DNA of 41,034 nucleotides from Bacteroidota bacterium (GTDB lineage Bacteria; Bacteroidota; Rhodothermia; Rhodothermales; UBA10348). A program made the translations under genes and the position numbers. Below are positions 22,760 to 32,633 of this stretch, one piece after another; position 1 is the stretch's first letter, and every line of letters begins with the position of its first letter. The notes beneath the pieces are model-generated. The model saw only the letters and a list, made by a program, of their open reading frames with translations, did not search any database and had not been told where the DNA came from. Location of the stretch: the NCBI GenBank assembly GCA_022571255.1, contig JACZYD010000011.1:1-41034 (forward strand). Reading direction: 5' to 3'.

Positions 22760-24283
22760 TTGACTGCTCTTGACTACATCGTTCTTGTCGGATACCTCAT
22801 CGGAGTGATCTGGCTCGGCCTGCGCCTGTCCGGTTCACAGAAAAATGTGAAGGACTATTTCCTCGGTGGAAAAGATCTTCCCTGGTGGGCAGTGTGTTTC
22901 TCTATCGTGGCCACTGAAACGAGCACGCTTACCATTATCGGCATCCCCGCCGTGTCTTTCGGAGGAACGATGGTTTTCCTTCAGATAACGTTGGGTTACC
23001 TGTTGGGACGCATCGTGGTAGCATTCGTTTTTTTGCCTCGCTATTTCGCCGGCGATCTTACAACTGCATATGATTTTCTGGGTCAACGATTCGGTCCGAG
23101 GTTACAAAGCCTCTCATCGATCACCTTTATGGGTACACGCCTTCTCGCCGACGGTGTGAGACTGTTCGCAACGGCCATTCCACTGAAAGTCATCACTGAT
23201 TCTATGGGACTAAGTGTGGGTTATCCAGCAATCATCATTGCCATCGGACTTCTCACGATGTCTTACACCTATTTTGGCGGACTTCGTGCAGTCGTATGGA
23301 TGGACGTGATGCAAATGGGACTGTATCTGCTCGCGGCTTTGGGTTCGATAGCCGTACTGCTCTCACAACTCGATCCAATTGCTCTGCAAAGTCTGGCCGA
23401 TTCCGGAAAAATGACCGTGATTGATTTTGGCAACCAGGGGCTGGTTGGCGTTTTGACACAACCTTACGTAATGATAACCGCCGTCGTTGGCGGCGGGATA
23501 TTTTCCATGGCGTCACATGGGACAGACCACCTGATAGTACAGCGACTCCTGGCGTGTAGAAATGTACGTGACAGCCAGAAAGCGCTGGTATTCAGCGCGA
23601 TCGTGATAATGGTTCAGTTTGCGATTTTTCTTGTCCTGGGTGTGCTGCTCTGGGCCTATTACGGTGGTGCATCGCTGGCGGAACTTGGCCTTTCGAGAGG
23701 CGATGAAGTATTTCCCCGCTTTATTCTTGAGGGCCTGCCAAGCGGGGTTTCTGGTCTGGTATTGGCAGGTATTCTTGCAGCTGCCATGAGTACGTTGTCC
23801 TCGTCATTGAATGCCTTGGCGTCGTCATCGATCAATGATGTGCTGGGAAAAATGAAATGGTGGGTGTCTGCAGGGTTCGACACGCTCAACGCCTCCCGAC
23901 TGATCACCCTCTTCTGGGGTGTCGTTTTCATGTTCTTCGCCACATTGTTTGAGAATCAGCAAAATCCGGTCGTTGAGTTGGGGTTATCGATTGCCTCGTT
24001 TACATACGGATCGCTGCTGGGTGTTTTCTTATTGGGGATGATTGACTCGAGAGTATCCGAGAAGGCAGCCATGACCGTTTTTGTGACTACGATTGTGGTC
24101 ATGGTGGCCGTCATTTTCGGCGTCTGGTACGGACCTGAAACAGGATGGATCTTTGATTTCCAACCATCACTCGAACGAATTCAATCCGATGGGCTGAAGG
24201 GTATTGCGTGGCCATGGTATACGGCCATAGGCGCGGCCCTGACCGTAGGACTTGGATCAATAGCATCGTATCTGCATAGGTAG
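22760..24283 (+). CDS. Sodium:solute symporter (SSS family)
   Basis: 507 aa multi-TM; VKDYFLGGKDLPWWAVCFSIVATETSTLTIIGIPA, GTDHLIVQRLLACRNVRDSQKALVFSA, AAAMSTLSSSLNALASSSINDV. Confidence 0.93.
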   Translation: MTALDYIVLVGYLIGVIWLGLRLSGSQKNVKDYFLGGKDLPWWAVCFSIVATETSTLTIIGIPAVSFGGTMVFLQITLGYLLGRIVVAFVFLPRYFAGDLTTAYDFLGQRFGPRLQSLSSITFMGTRLLADGVRLFATAIPLKVITDSMGLSVGYPAIIIAIGLLTMSYTYFGGLRAVVWMDVMQMGLYLLAALGSIAVLLSQLDPIALQSLADSGKMTVIDFGNQGLVGVLTQPYVMITAVVGGGIFSMASHGTDHLIVQRLLACRNVRDSQKALVFSAIVIMVQFAIFLVLGVLLWAYYGGASLAELGLSRGDEVFPRFILEGLPSGVSGLVLAGILAAAMSTLSSSLNALASSSINDVLGKMKWWVSAGFDTLNASRLITLFWGVVFMFFATLFENQQNPVVELGLSIASFTYGSLLGVFLLGMIDSRVSEKAAMTVFVTTIVVMVAVIFGVWYGPETGWIFDFQPSLERIQSDGLKGIAWPWYTAIGAALTVGLGSIASYLHR

Positions 24284-24289
24284 CCTATT

Positions 24290-26737
24290 ATGTCATTGCT
24301 CGGCAAATTTAAACTGGGTTCTAAATCTGTTCGCCCCGTCGGGACGACACTGGAGACAGGCGACACCTCGTCCGGACCTTCTGCCATGGGAAATCTCGCG
24401 GTCAAGATCGGTATTTTTCTGGCCTTGATCGTGGTCAGCATGCTCACTTTTCGGCGCGGGAGTGATTTTGAATACGCAGTCGTAGTGGACGATGTCTGGA
24501 GGTGGGATGATCTTGTGTCTCCGTACGATTATCCCATTTTGAAAACGGAGGAAGAGCAGGCGGCGGATATCCGGGGAATTCGGATATCGACATTACCGAT
24601 TTTCATTGTTTCGGAAGACATAACCAGGATATTCCAGGAATCTCTTGATTCGGTGTCGGTGGTACTCGAGGACGTACTCTCTCTTTATGCAGATTTCCGT
24701 ATCAGTCAATCACGAGGGCGGATTAACGAGGCGATTCAGGACTCGCTTTCCTTTGTGCGGGCACGATCAGAAATCACCCTTCAGTTGTCGGACCAACAGT
24801 GGGATGACTTGCAGGAATCTTACGCAAACAGTGTCCCTGGATATTCGTCTGCGTCCCGTACTCAATCTACTCAGACACTCGATCAGGAAATTGTCTCCCT
24901 CGTGTGGAATACCGGTACGCCGCTGTTGCGCCGCGGAGTCATTGATATTTCGCGTGAAAGTGTTTATGCAACCAGGATTACGGTCAGAAACGAGGAGACA
25001 CCGTTCCAGAGTCCCGCAACGCTCGCTGCGCTCTTGACTACGGAAGAAGCGTTCAGTAGCGCACAGGCTCGATTTCAAAATCGATATCCGAATAATTCTT
25101 CTCGTGCTGCGTTGGCCATGGTGCTGTTCTCCGCGACATTTTCTGCTTCCCATCGATATGATCGCCTCGGCACCGAGGCGCTCTGGGCCGAGCAGGAGCG
25201 TACCCTCTCGCCCACAATCAGTGTGGTTCGCGCCAATGAGATTATCGTTCGCAAAGGGGACATCGTTTCAGAGGATATTCTGCAACGTCTTGTTTCTCTG
25301 GAGGGACAACAGAGACAACGAAATGCATCTTCGTTATCATGGACACGATTCTCCGGACAGTTGATACTGACCATCTCCACGTATCTGATTTTTTTTCTGT
25401 TTCTATTTCTGCTGCGCGAGCCCATTTTCAGCGACAACAGGATGTTATTTCTTATCGCACTCCTCTTTTTTGCCATAATGGGGATGTTCGGGGTGGCTCT
25501 TCGTTATCCGTTACTGAATATGTACGTGGTTCCGATTGCGATCGTCGCGATTCTGTTGACAGTAATCTTTGATTCACGCGTCGGAATATTTGGAACGCTT
25601 ACCATGGCGCTGATGGGCAGTCACGTTCTTGATTATGATTTCGCATTCATGTACGCAACTCTTTTCGCCTGTACGATCGGTATTTTCAGCGTTCGTGATA
25701 TCAGAAACCGTGGGCAATTCTTTATAAGTGCCGGTCTTGTGCTGAGTGGGTATTTGGCGATTCTTGTTGCGACATATCTCTTGCAGAATAAGACGCTGGA
25801 TCGGCTGACCGACGAAATGATTTTTGTCGCATTGAATTCAGCCTTATTGTTGATGGCGTATCCGCTTCTCTGGGTTTTCGAGCGCACATTCAATATCACC
25901 ACTGATTTAACCCTCCTTGAACTCTCAGATACGAACCGCCCGCTTTTGAAGGAAATGAGTCTGAAAGCTCCGGGCACGTTCAACCATGTTCTTCAGGTAG
26001 CCAATCTCGCCGAGGCTGCGGCTTCTTCCATCGGCGCCAATGGCCTTCTGACGCGGGTGGGTGCTCTGTACCACGATATCGGTAAGACTGCCAAGGCAGA
26101 ATATTTTGTGGAGAATCAGGCCGGACTCAGCAATCCACACGACCATCTGAAACCCAGCATGAGCGCTCTTATTATTTGCAGCCACGTAAAAGAAGGGCTC
26201 GAACTTGCGCGCAAGAATAAGATTCCGAATGTCGTTCAGGACTTTATTCCGATGCATCACGGAACGACGCGGATAGAATACTTTTACCAGCGAGCCCTCG
26301 CCCAGTCCGAGAACAAAGGCGGAGCCGTGCTGGACTCAGACTTCCGGTATCCCGGCCCTAAACCCAACTCTGCGGAGACCGCGATTTTAATGCTTGCTGA
26401 CGGTGTCGAAGCGGCTGCGCGGGCACTCGACAAACCAACACACAAACGACTGGAGGGCCTCATCAACAGCATTGTCGATGTCCGAATGGACGATGGGCAA
26501 CTCGATGAGTGCACACTCACATTTGCCGATTTAAAACGGATTAAAGAATCGTTTTTAACAATATTAATGGGCGTTTACCACGTTCGAGTCAAATATCCCG
26601 GTGATGCTGACGGAGAACGGGAGAAAAAGGATACCGCTGTCAGATCCGGGGCAGACAAAGGGGATAAGAGTACGATCCCACGTCGGAATTCCAGTGACTC
26701 TTCAAGCGGGGATATGCTGACGGAGGCGCTCAATTGA
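24290..26737 (+). CDS. 7TM-HD family (PgpH-like) HDIG domain membrane protein, predicted cyclic-di-AMP phosphodiesterase
   Basis: 815 aa; extracellular region, multiple TMs, then FNHVLQVANLAEAAASSIGANGLLTRVGALYHDIGKTAKAEYFVENQ (HDIG). Confidence 0.92.
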   Translation: MSLLGKFKLGSKSVRPVGTTLETGDTSSGPSAMGNLAVKIGIFLALIVVSMLTFRRGSDFEYAVVVDDVWRWDDLVSPYDYPILKTEEEQAADIRGIRISTLPIFIVSEDITRIFQESLDSVSVVLEDVLSLYADFRISQSRGRINEAIQDSLSFVRARSEITLQLSDQQWDDLQESYANSVPGYSSASRTQSTQTLDQEIVSLVWNTGTPLLRRGVIDISRESVYATRITVRNEETPFQSPATLAALLTTEEAFSSAQARFQNRYPNNSSRAALAMVLFSATFSASHRYDRLGTEALWAEQERTLSPTISVVRANEIIVRKGDIVSEDILQRLVSLEGQQRQRNASSLSWTRFSGQLILTISTYLIFFLFLFLLREPIFSDNRMLFLIALLFFAIMGMFGVALRYPLLNMYVVPIAIVAILLTVIFDSRVGIFGTLTMALMGSHVLDYDFAFMYATLFACTIGIFSVRDIRNRGQFFISAGLVLSGYLAILVATYLLQNKTLDRLTDEMIFVALNSALLLMAYPLLWVFERTFNITTDLTLLELSDTNRPLLKEMSLKAPGTFNHVLQVANLAEAAASSIGANGLLTRVGALYHDIGKTAKAEYFVENQAGLSNPHDHLKPSMSALIICSHVKEGLELARKNKIPNVVQDFIPMHHGTTRIEYFYQRALAQSENKGGAVLDSDFRYPGPKPNSAETAILMLADGVEAAARALDKPTHKRLEGLINSIVDVRMDDGQLDECTLTFADLKRIKESFLTILMGVYHVRVKYPGDADGEREKKDTAVRSGADKGDKSTIPRRNSSDSSSGDMLTEALN

Positions 26738-27622
26738 GGACTCGGCGATACTGATCTTCAGTGGATAATGCCTGAGCATACCTGGAAGCGATTTACGTAT
26801 TCGAGGCTCTGCCGCCTCCGTATACAGGATCATATCACACTGACGAAGAAGAGGTGCGACGTGTTCATCCCCGTCATCAACGGAAACTGCGAGTACCTGG
26901 CCACTGAAACGAGTTTGTGCTCTGAGGTCCGATGTCAACGGACCGATAGCGTCCGCATAACGTGTGACCACACCGAGCGTTTCTCTCTCCAGTAGACGAG
27001 ATACCTGTCCCAGAGCGTCAGCATCAAGTTCTGTTTGAATCCCGATTATATCCGCGTTCGGTGCACTGGACAGAACAGTTCGGACCTCACGAAAAGGAAC
27101 CAGCACAAAATCGGCGTCAGCATGTTTTGCAAGCTCTTTTATGGTCGTCGGCACAATATCCTTCTGGAGTAGAGATCTCAGTTGAAGCGCACATTGCTGG
27201 CCCCATTCGATGAACGGACCCGCGGTTACGATCTTGTATGGGTAATCTTCGATTTCAAGAACCGACATCTGCTCCTGAATGAGGTACTCCACATCGGATT
27301 CTTCCAATCCAAGTCCAATAAGTTGTTGCAGCAGACCGCGAACTAAAGAAGCACCTCGCTCCATTCTGACCGATTTCTGTTCCGGCTTATAATCACAAAC
27401 CTCGTAGCCGCGTCCACCGCGCGCCTTGGCAAAACCCTCGCGTTCCAGAGCGGAGTATGCTTTACGTACTGTATGAAAGGAGATATCGAGTTGATCAGCA
27501 AGATTCCGAGTCGAGGGAAGGAGCTGACCTGCTCGATAGTGGCCGTTCACAATCAGGAAACGCAGTCTGCGTTCAAGTTGGATATGAATAGGATCGTCAG
27601 ACGAACGATCGATCTCGATCAT
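26702..27622 (-). CDS. GntR family transcriptional regulator
   Basis: IDRSSDDPIHIQLERRLRFLIVNGHYRAGQLLPSTRNLADQLDISFHTVRKAYSALEREGFAKARGGRGYEV winged helix. Confidence 0.88.
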   Translation of the reverse strand: MIEIDRSSDDPIHIQLERRLRFLIVNGHYRAGQLLPSTRNLADQLDISFHTVRKAYSALEREGFAKARGGRGYEVCDYKPEQKSVRMERGASLVRGLLQQLIGLGLEESDVEYLIQEQMSVLEIEDYPYKIVTAGPFIEWGQQCALQLRSLLQKDIVPTTIKELAKHADADFVLVPFREVRTVLSSAPNADIIGIQTELDADALGQVSRLLERETLGVVTRYADAIGPLTSDLRAQTRFSGQVLAVSVDDGDEHVAPLLRQCDMILYTEAAEPRIRKSLPGMLRHYPLKISIAESSIERLRQHIPA

Positions 27623-27647
27623 GGCGATACCTCCGTCCCTTTTTTCA

Positions 27648-28130
27648 TCAGCCGTCAGTTCCGGCGGCGTGTTTTCGTGCGGCTGACTCTAAATGGCCCA
27701 TCAAAAGTTCTCGTTCGGGCCACTCCGAAAGGAGGATACGATAAAACTCATGCCCGAGAGTAATCCGAACATTATTGATATCCCTTTGAACATCCAGAAT
27801 CCGATACCAGAGGAGCTCTTTTTTCGGTTCGGCGGCCGCAAGAAGCGATCGGAGCGCGAGATCCTTATCACGAAAATGCAGCTCGACGATTTCATCTCCG
27901 ATTCTGACGTGGGTCCATGCGCCGGCCACAAGGATTGCTGCCGGAAAGCCGATGTAAAGAACAAGTAAAACACTATATCCCTGCAGAACAGACGACAATC
28001 CTGCAATCATTACCGGCAGCATGCAGGCCGCCATCGGTCGCATCATTCTGAGTGAAAAGACATGACGTCTCGTTCGGTACCCTGGATGATCCCTGGATCT
28101 GAATTCCTTTATTTCGGAAACTGCGGTCAT
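27648..28130 (-). CDS. Hypothetical membrane protein
   Basis: ORF 27648..28160; ATG at 28130 avoids overlap with the upstream gene; two TM segments (MMRPMAACMLPVMIAGLSSVL, YSVLLVLYIGFPAAILVAGAW). Confidence 0.6.
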   Translation of the reverse strand: MTAVSEIKEFRSRDHPGYRTRRHVFSLRMMRPMAACMLPVMIAGLSSVLQGYSVLLVLYIGFPAAILVAGAWTHVRIGDEIVELHFRDKDLALRSLLAAAEPKKELLWYRILDVQRDINNVRITLGHEFYRILLSEWPERELLMGHLESAARKHAAGTDG

Positions 28131-28137
28131 GGCCAGA

Positions 28138-29157
28138 TTAAGTGGACCACGCTGCAGCAAAAGCGCGTGGAACAGGAAGGTCCGCTACGGTAACCAGCCC
28201 GGACGGAGCGTTAACAACGAGGGGAATCGCATTAATGAGCGTAGCAACCGTGGCCGTATCACCAAAAATACCCCCCCGAATCACGAGATCCACTGGAGGA
28301 TCACCGTGGACGTATACAGCATCACGTGGATCTTCGGCCCCGACAAACATTTTCAGGTCAAGAGAAATCACACAGTTTCCTTCGATGAATGCTTTGGCGT
28401 AATGATGAATTCCGGCGACCTGTCCTTCTTCAACCGTTAAAAAAGGGGTTACGACACGCCTCGGACTGACGATACATTCCAGGGTTTCATCGAGTTGATC
28501 AATTGGCCAGTCCATAGCCCGGGCGATCATCCTGAGTGATTCAACAAGACCGATGTGCCCGAACATTCCGGTCGCCTTCTTTTCCTCAAACGCGTCCGTC
28601 GATAATCCAGCTCCGACCTTCAGCTGAAGAGGAAACCGCCTGAGCCCCGCATCTACTTCGCGGTTGACCTCAATCAACGACACTTGATGGCATACTCCGG
28701 TAGCCATGATCGCAAGTGCATCCATAACATATCCCGGATTCACGCCCGTTCCGAGAACGGTAACGCCATTTTGTCTCGCGACCTCGTCCAGAGCCGCCGA
28801 TATCTCGGGATGCCTGTGGTACGGGAACGACAATTCTTCTGTCGAAGAGACCACGTTCGCGCCCGCTTCGACACATTGCACCAGCTGGTCTGACATACGG
28901 CTCAGAAAGGAAGACGTCGTATGTACAACAACATCCGGTTTCGTTTCTCGAAGAACAGCTTCCGCATCCGCCGATATGATAACGTCCGTTTTTATTCCCA
29001 GACCGGTGATTTCACCCACGTCTTTGCCGACCTTGTCCGGATCGATGTCGATTGCGCCCACGAGTTCGATCGACTGGTGTTTTGAAAGCAATGTCCGGAG
29101 GCACGACTGACCGATCGGTCCAACTCCGTATTGTACCACTCTGTAAGATGTGGGCAT
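28138..29157 (-). CDS. DapB-like / 2,4-diaminopentanoate dehydrogenase-like NAD(P)-dependent oxidoreductase
   Basis: YRVVQYGVGPIGQSCLRTLLSKHQSIELVGAIDIDPDKVGKDVGEI Rossmann; TTSSFLSRMSDQLVQCVEAGANVVSSTEELSFP; GTGVNPGYVMD. Confidence 0.85.
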   Translation of the reverse strand: MPTSYRVVQYGVGPIGQSCLRTLLSKHQSIELVGAIDIDPDKVGKDVGEITGLGIKTDVIISADAEAVLRETKPDVVVHTTSSFLSRMSDQLVQCVEAGANVVSSTEELSFPYHRHPEISAALDEVARQNGVTVLGTGVNPGYVMDALAIMATGVCHQVSLIEVNREVDAGLRRFPLQLKVGAGLSTDAFEEKKATGMFGHIGLVESLRMIARAMDWPIDQLDETLECIVSPRRVVTPFLTVEEGQVAGIHHYAKAFIEGNCVISLDLKMFVGAEDPRDAVYVHGDPPVDLVIRGGIFGDTATVATLINAIPLVVNAPSGLVTVADLPVPRAFAAAWST

Positions 29158-29218
29158 GCTGATAAGTACTTTGATGATTAACCGGTCTCGCTCTTATGGC
29201 CCGAACCGTTAAATTTAT

Positions 29219-29256
29219 TCCTCCTTCGACGATTCAATCCTCCTTCGACGATTCAA
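29219..29256. repeat. Exact tandem duplication of a 19-mer spanning the 3' end of pruA
   Basis: TCCTCCTTCGACGATTCAA at 29219-29237 and again at 29238-29256, identical and adjacent. Confidence 0.95.
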
Positions 29257-30910
29257 CCGGATCCGATGCTAAAAAAGGATAGTCAAAATCCAGCGCCGGA
29301 TTAAATGTTTCTTTGATCGTACGTGCTGAAACCCAGCGAATAAGGTTTAAATAAGAACCCGCTTTATCGTTCGTTCCCGATGCCCGCCCCCCCCCGAATG
29401 GCCGCTGTCCTACGACGGCACCGGGCGGTTTGTCGTTGATATAGAAATTTACTGCGTTATTGACCAGGCGGTCGGTTGTGCTCTGGATTACCTTGCGATC
29501 GCGCGCAAAAAGTGCTCCGGTCAGGGCATACTCCGATGTATCATCGAGCAGATCGAGCGTCTCTTCATACTTGTTATCGTCATACACAAAGATGGTAACG
29601 ACCGGTCCGAAGATTTCCTCGCACATACTCTGATACAGGGGATTCGTGGTCAGAAGAACCGTGGGTTCGATAAAATATCCTACCTCGTCCGAGTAGTTGC
29701 CACCAAACAGAATTTCAACCTCCGGGTCAGACTCGGCATGATCGATATATCCTGTAATGCTGTCGAAAGCTTTACGATCGATAACAGCGTTCATGAAGTT
29801 CGAAAAATCTTCGACAGGGCCCATTTTAATTCTGGAAAGTTGGTCCCCGACGGTACTTTGAATCTGACTCCAGAGTGATTCGGGCACATAGACTCTGGAT
29901 GCAGCGGAACATTTTTGTCCCTGGTATTCAAAACTGCCGCGTACAATGGCCGTCGCTACTGCCACAGGATCCGCGGACGGGTGAGCCATTATGAAGTCTT
30001 TTCCACCGGTTTCTCCGACAAGTCTCGGGTACGTGCGATAGTTGGAGAGGTTGTTTGCAACAACAGACCACATATACCGGAATGTGGGTGTCGAACCTGT
30101 GAAATGAAGTCCTGTGAATTCCGGGGACGAGAACACGTGTTTGCCGATTTCAGATCCGCGCCCTGGAATTAAATTTATTACACCATCGGGCAGACCCGCG
30201 GCCTCCAGGAGTTTGTACACATAGTACGACGAGAGATTTGACGTGGACGACGGCTTCCAGAGCACCGTATTTCCCATAAGGGCCGGAGCGGTGGGTAGAT
30301 TCCCGGCGATTGACGTAAAATTGAAAGGCGTAACCGCAAATACAAAACCCTCGAGAGCACGATATTGAACCCGATTCCAGACTCCAGGCCCCGATATCGG
30401 CTGGTGTCCGTAAATTTCCTCCATATAGAGCACATTGAAGCGAAAAAAGTCAATAAGCTCGCATGCAGAATCGATTTCGGCCTGATAGGCATTTTTACTT
30501 TGCCCGAGCATGGTTGCCGCATTGATGGTATCTCGCCACGGACCGGCCAGTAAATCCGCAGCCTTCAAAAAAATGGCTGCGCGGTCGGACCAGTCCATGA
30601 ACATCCAGTCGTGCCTCGCCTTCACAGCCTCCTCGATAGCTGCATTGATTTCTTTTTCCCCGCACTGGTGGGCAGTGGCAAGTTCGCGCGAGTGTTCGTG
30701 CGGAGCAACGATGGAAAGAACGTTTCCCGTTCTTAATTCCTTCCCGCCTATAATTGCAGGGATGTCCAACGTTTCGGCTCGCATTTCAGACAGCCTCTTG
30801 CACAGCGATGCTCGTTCCGGGGAACCGGGAGCATACGATTTGATGGGCTCATTAATGGGAAGAGGCGGGCGGGATGTCAAATTATTCATCAGGGTAATCG
30901 CTGGATTCAT
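29234..30910 (-). CDS. pruA: L-glutamate gamma-semialdehyde (1-pyrroline-5-carboxylate) dehydrogenase
   Basis: 558 aa ALDH; FTSIAGNLPTAPALMGNTVLWKPSSTSNLSSYYVYKLLEAAGLPDGVINLIPG; FEYQGQKCSAASRVYVP catalytic Cys; RPFGGGRASGTNDKAG. Confidence 0.95.
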   Translation of the reverse strand: MNPAITLMNNLTSRPPLPINEPIKSYAPGSPERASLCKRLSEMRAETLDIPAIIGGKELRTGNVLSIVAPHEHSRELATAHQCGEKEINAAIEEAVKARHDWMFMDWSDRAAIFLKAADLLAGPWRDTINAATMLGQSKNAYQAEIDSACELIDFFRFNVLYMEEIYGHQPISGPGVWNRVQYRALEGFVFAVTPFNFTSIAGNLPTAPALMGNTVLWKPSSTSNLSSYYVYKLLEAAGLPDGVINLIPGRGSEIGKHVFSSPEFTGLHFTGSTPTFRYMWSVVANNLSNYRTYPRLVGETGGKDFIMAHPSADPVAVATAIVRGSFEYQGQKCSAASRVYVPESLWSQIQSTVGDQLSRIKMGPVEDFSNFMNAVIDRKAFDSITGYIDHAESDPEVEILFGGNYSDEVGYFIEPTVLLTTNPLYQSMCEEIFGPVVTIFVYDDNKYEETLDLLDDTSEYALTGALFARDRKVIQSTTDRLVNNAVNFYINDKPPGAVVGQRPFGGGRASGTNDKAGSYLNLIRWVSARTIKETFNPALDFDYPFLASDPVESSKED

Positions 30911-31072
30911 TTTATCGTACGGCCAGAAGTTACATCAGCATTTTTGGCTTAGCGTTCAGTTCGCGCAATATTCGAGTCCCCGTTACGCGTCTTCTCCAGG
31001 CAGGATCAAAAGGGGTGTGGCATTCGTCTTGGGGCCATCATTCTTGAATCGTGTTAAGTCCGCAGGAACGCC

Positions 31073-32317
31073 TTGACCAGGAAATTTGAACATTCCATTG
31101 CCCTCCGGTATCTCCGCGGTGCCCAGGGTAAGTCTGAAGGCCGCAAGTTTTTGCGTTTTGTGACAACTATTGCCGTAACCGGTGTTGCGCTGGGCGTTTG
31201 TGCTCTGATAGTGGCCCTGGCGATCGTGCGGGGATTCAGTAACGAAATTGAAGACAAAATTATCGGATTTGGAGCCCAGATTCAGGTTGAAAACTTTCGG
31301 GATGCCCCGCTCCAGAAAGCGGACACACTCAGGGCAATGTTGCAGAAGTACTCGGGCGTATCCATTGTTGCTCCAGTAATTCAGGAATTCGTATTACTTC
31401 GGGGCCGCGGAAATCGTGCCGATGGGGTCAGTCTCAATGGTGTCGAATTTATTCCTGATTATCTTCGTAAGAATATGCTTACCGGAACGGCTGATCTGGA
31501 CCATCAGAGGGATAATGATGCTGCGATGGTGATAGGAATGTCGCTCTCAAGGAAATTGCGTCTGGATGTCGGGGATCGGGTGCACGCTTTTTCCTTACGC
31601 GGCCGGCGCGGAAATTCGATTTCCGTCCGTACGCCCCGACTGAAGCAATTCCGTGTAGTGGGAATCTACGAGACGTCTTTAGCTGATTTCGACGAAACAC
31701 AAGTTTTTGCGCTGATCGAAGTTTCTCGAGATTTGCTGGGTTACGGCTCGAATCAGGTTACTCGATTCGACTTGACGCTGACATCTGGTACTGATCCAAG
31801 AGTCATGGCCGACCGGATCGACCATGACCTGCCGTTTCCTGTGATGGCAAGATCCATCTATGATATCTTCCGAAGTCTGTTTGCATGGGTGAATTTGCAG
31901 GAGAGTATAATCCCGATGGTTATTGGAATAATCGTTCTGGTAGCCGCGTTCAACATCATCGGTACATTACTGATGATCATCCTGGAGAAAACACCTGAAA
32001 TTGGTGTCTTTGCAAGTATGGGGGCTTCCCGTCGAATGTTGAGGCGAATATTCCTGTACCTTGGACTGTACATCGGTATGGCGGGAGTAATCATTGGAGA
32101 GTTGGTTGCCGTGTTGTTTTCATGGCTTCAGCTCCGGTATTCAATAATCCCGCTTCCTAAAGAAGCATACTATATGAGTGCCGCTCCCATCGAACTCAGC
32201 ATTGTCGATTTTGTGGCCGTGGCGTTCATCACGATGCTGTTGTGTGGTCTGGCATCTTATCTGCCGGCCAGATTTGCTGCGAAAATTGAACCCATTCGGG
32301 CGATTCATCTTCGGTAA
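31073..32317 (+). CDS. FtsX-like / LolC/E family ABC transporter permease
   Basis: TTG start; FEHSIALRYLRG...GRKFLRFVTTIAVTGVALGVCALIVALAIVRGF; four TMs; NIIGTLLMIILEKTPEIGVFASMGASRRMLRRIFLYLGLYIG. Confidence 0.92.
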   Translation: MTRKFEHSIALRYLRGAQGKSEGRKFLRFVTTIAVTGVALGVCALIVALAIVRGFSNEIEDKIIGFGAQIQVENFRDAPLQKADTLRAMLQKYSGVSIVAPVIQEFVLLRGRGNRADGVSLNGVEFIPDYLRKNMLTGTADLDHQRDNDAAMVIGMSLSRKLRLDVGDRVHAFSLRGRRGNSISVRTPRLKQFRVVGIYETSLADFDETQVFALIEVSRDLLGYGSNQVTRFDLTLTSGTDPRVMADRIDHDLPFPVMARSIYDIFRSLFAWVNLQESIIPMVIGIIVLVAAFNIIGTLLMIILEKTPEIGVFASMGASRRMLRRIFLYLGLYIGMAGVIIGELVAVLFSWLQLRYSIIPLPKEAYYMSAAPIELSIVDFVAVAFITMLLCGLASYLPARFAAKIEPIRAIHLR

Positions 32318-32326
32318 TCATCAATT

Positions 32327-32572
32327 ATGTTCATTATTGTTCGGTATTATGCGATGCTCAGGGACGTGACAGACCAGAACGTTGAAGAGATGGAGGTGCC
32401 GCAAAACTGCAACGGTTCCGGACTGATCGAGGCGATTATTGATCGTTATCCTGAAGTAGCCGAATTCGCACCTTATCTCAGGTTGGCTACCGACACGGAG
32501 TACATCTCCAGAGACGCTATACTGACGGAGGGCAGCGAAATCTCTATTATTCCACCAGTCAGCGGCGGGTGA
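32327..32572 (+). CDS. moaD: MoaD/ThiS family protein (molybdopterin synthase small subunit)
   Basis: 81 aa; FIIVRYYAMLRDVTDQ...ILTEGSEISIIPPVSGG with C-terminal GG; adjacent to moaE. Confidence 0.9.
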   Translation: MFIIVRYYAMLRDVTDQNVEEMEVPQNCNGSGLIEAIIDRYPEVAEFAPYLRLATDTEYISRDAILTEGSEISIIPPVSGG

Positions 32573-32633
32573 ACGGACACAGTTTACTTAAGGCACCCGA
32601 TCGTATCGTCTGATTGAATCACTGCGTCACAAT

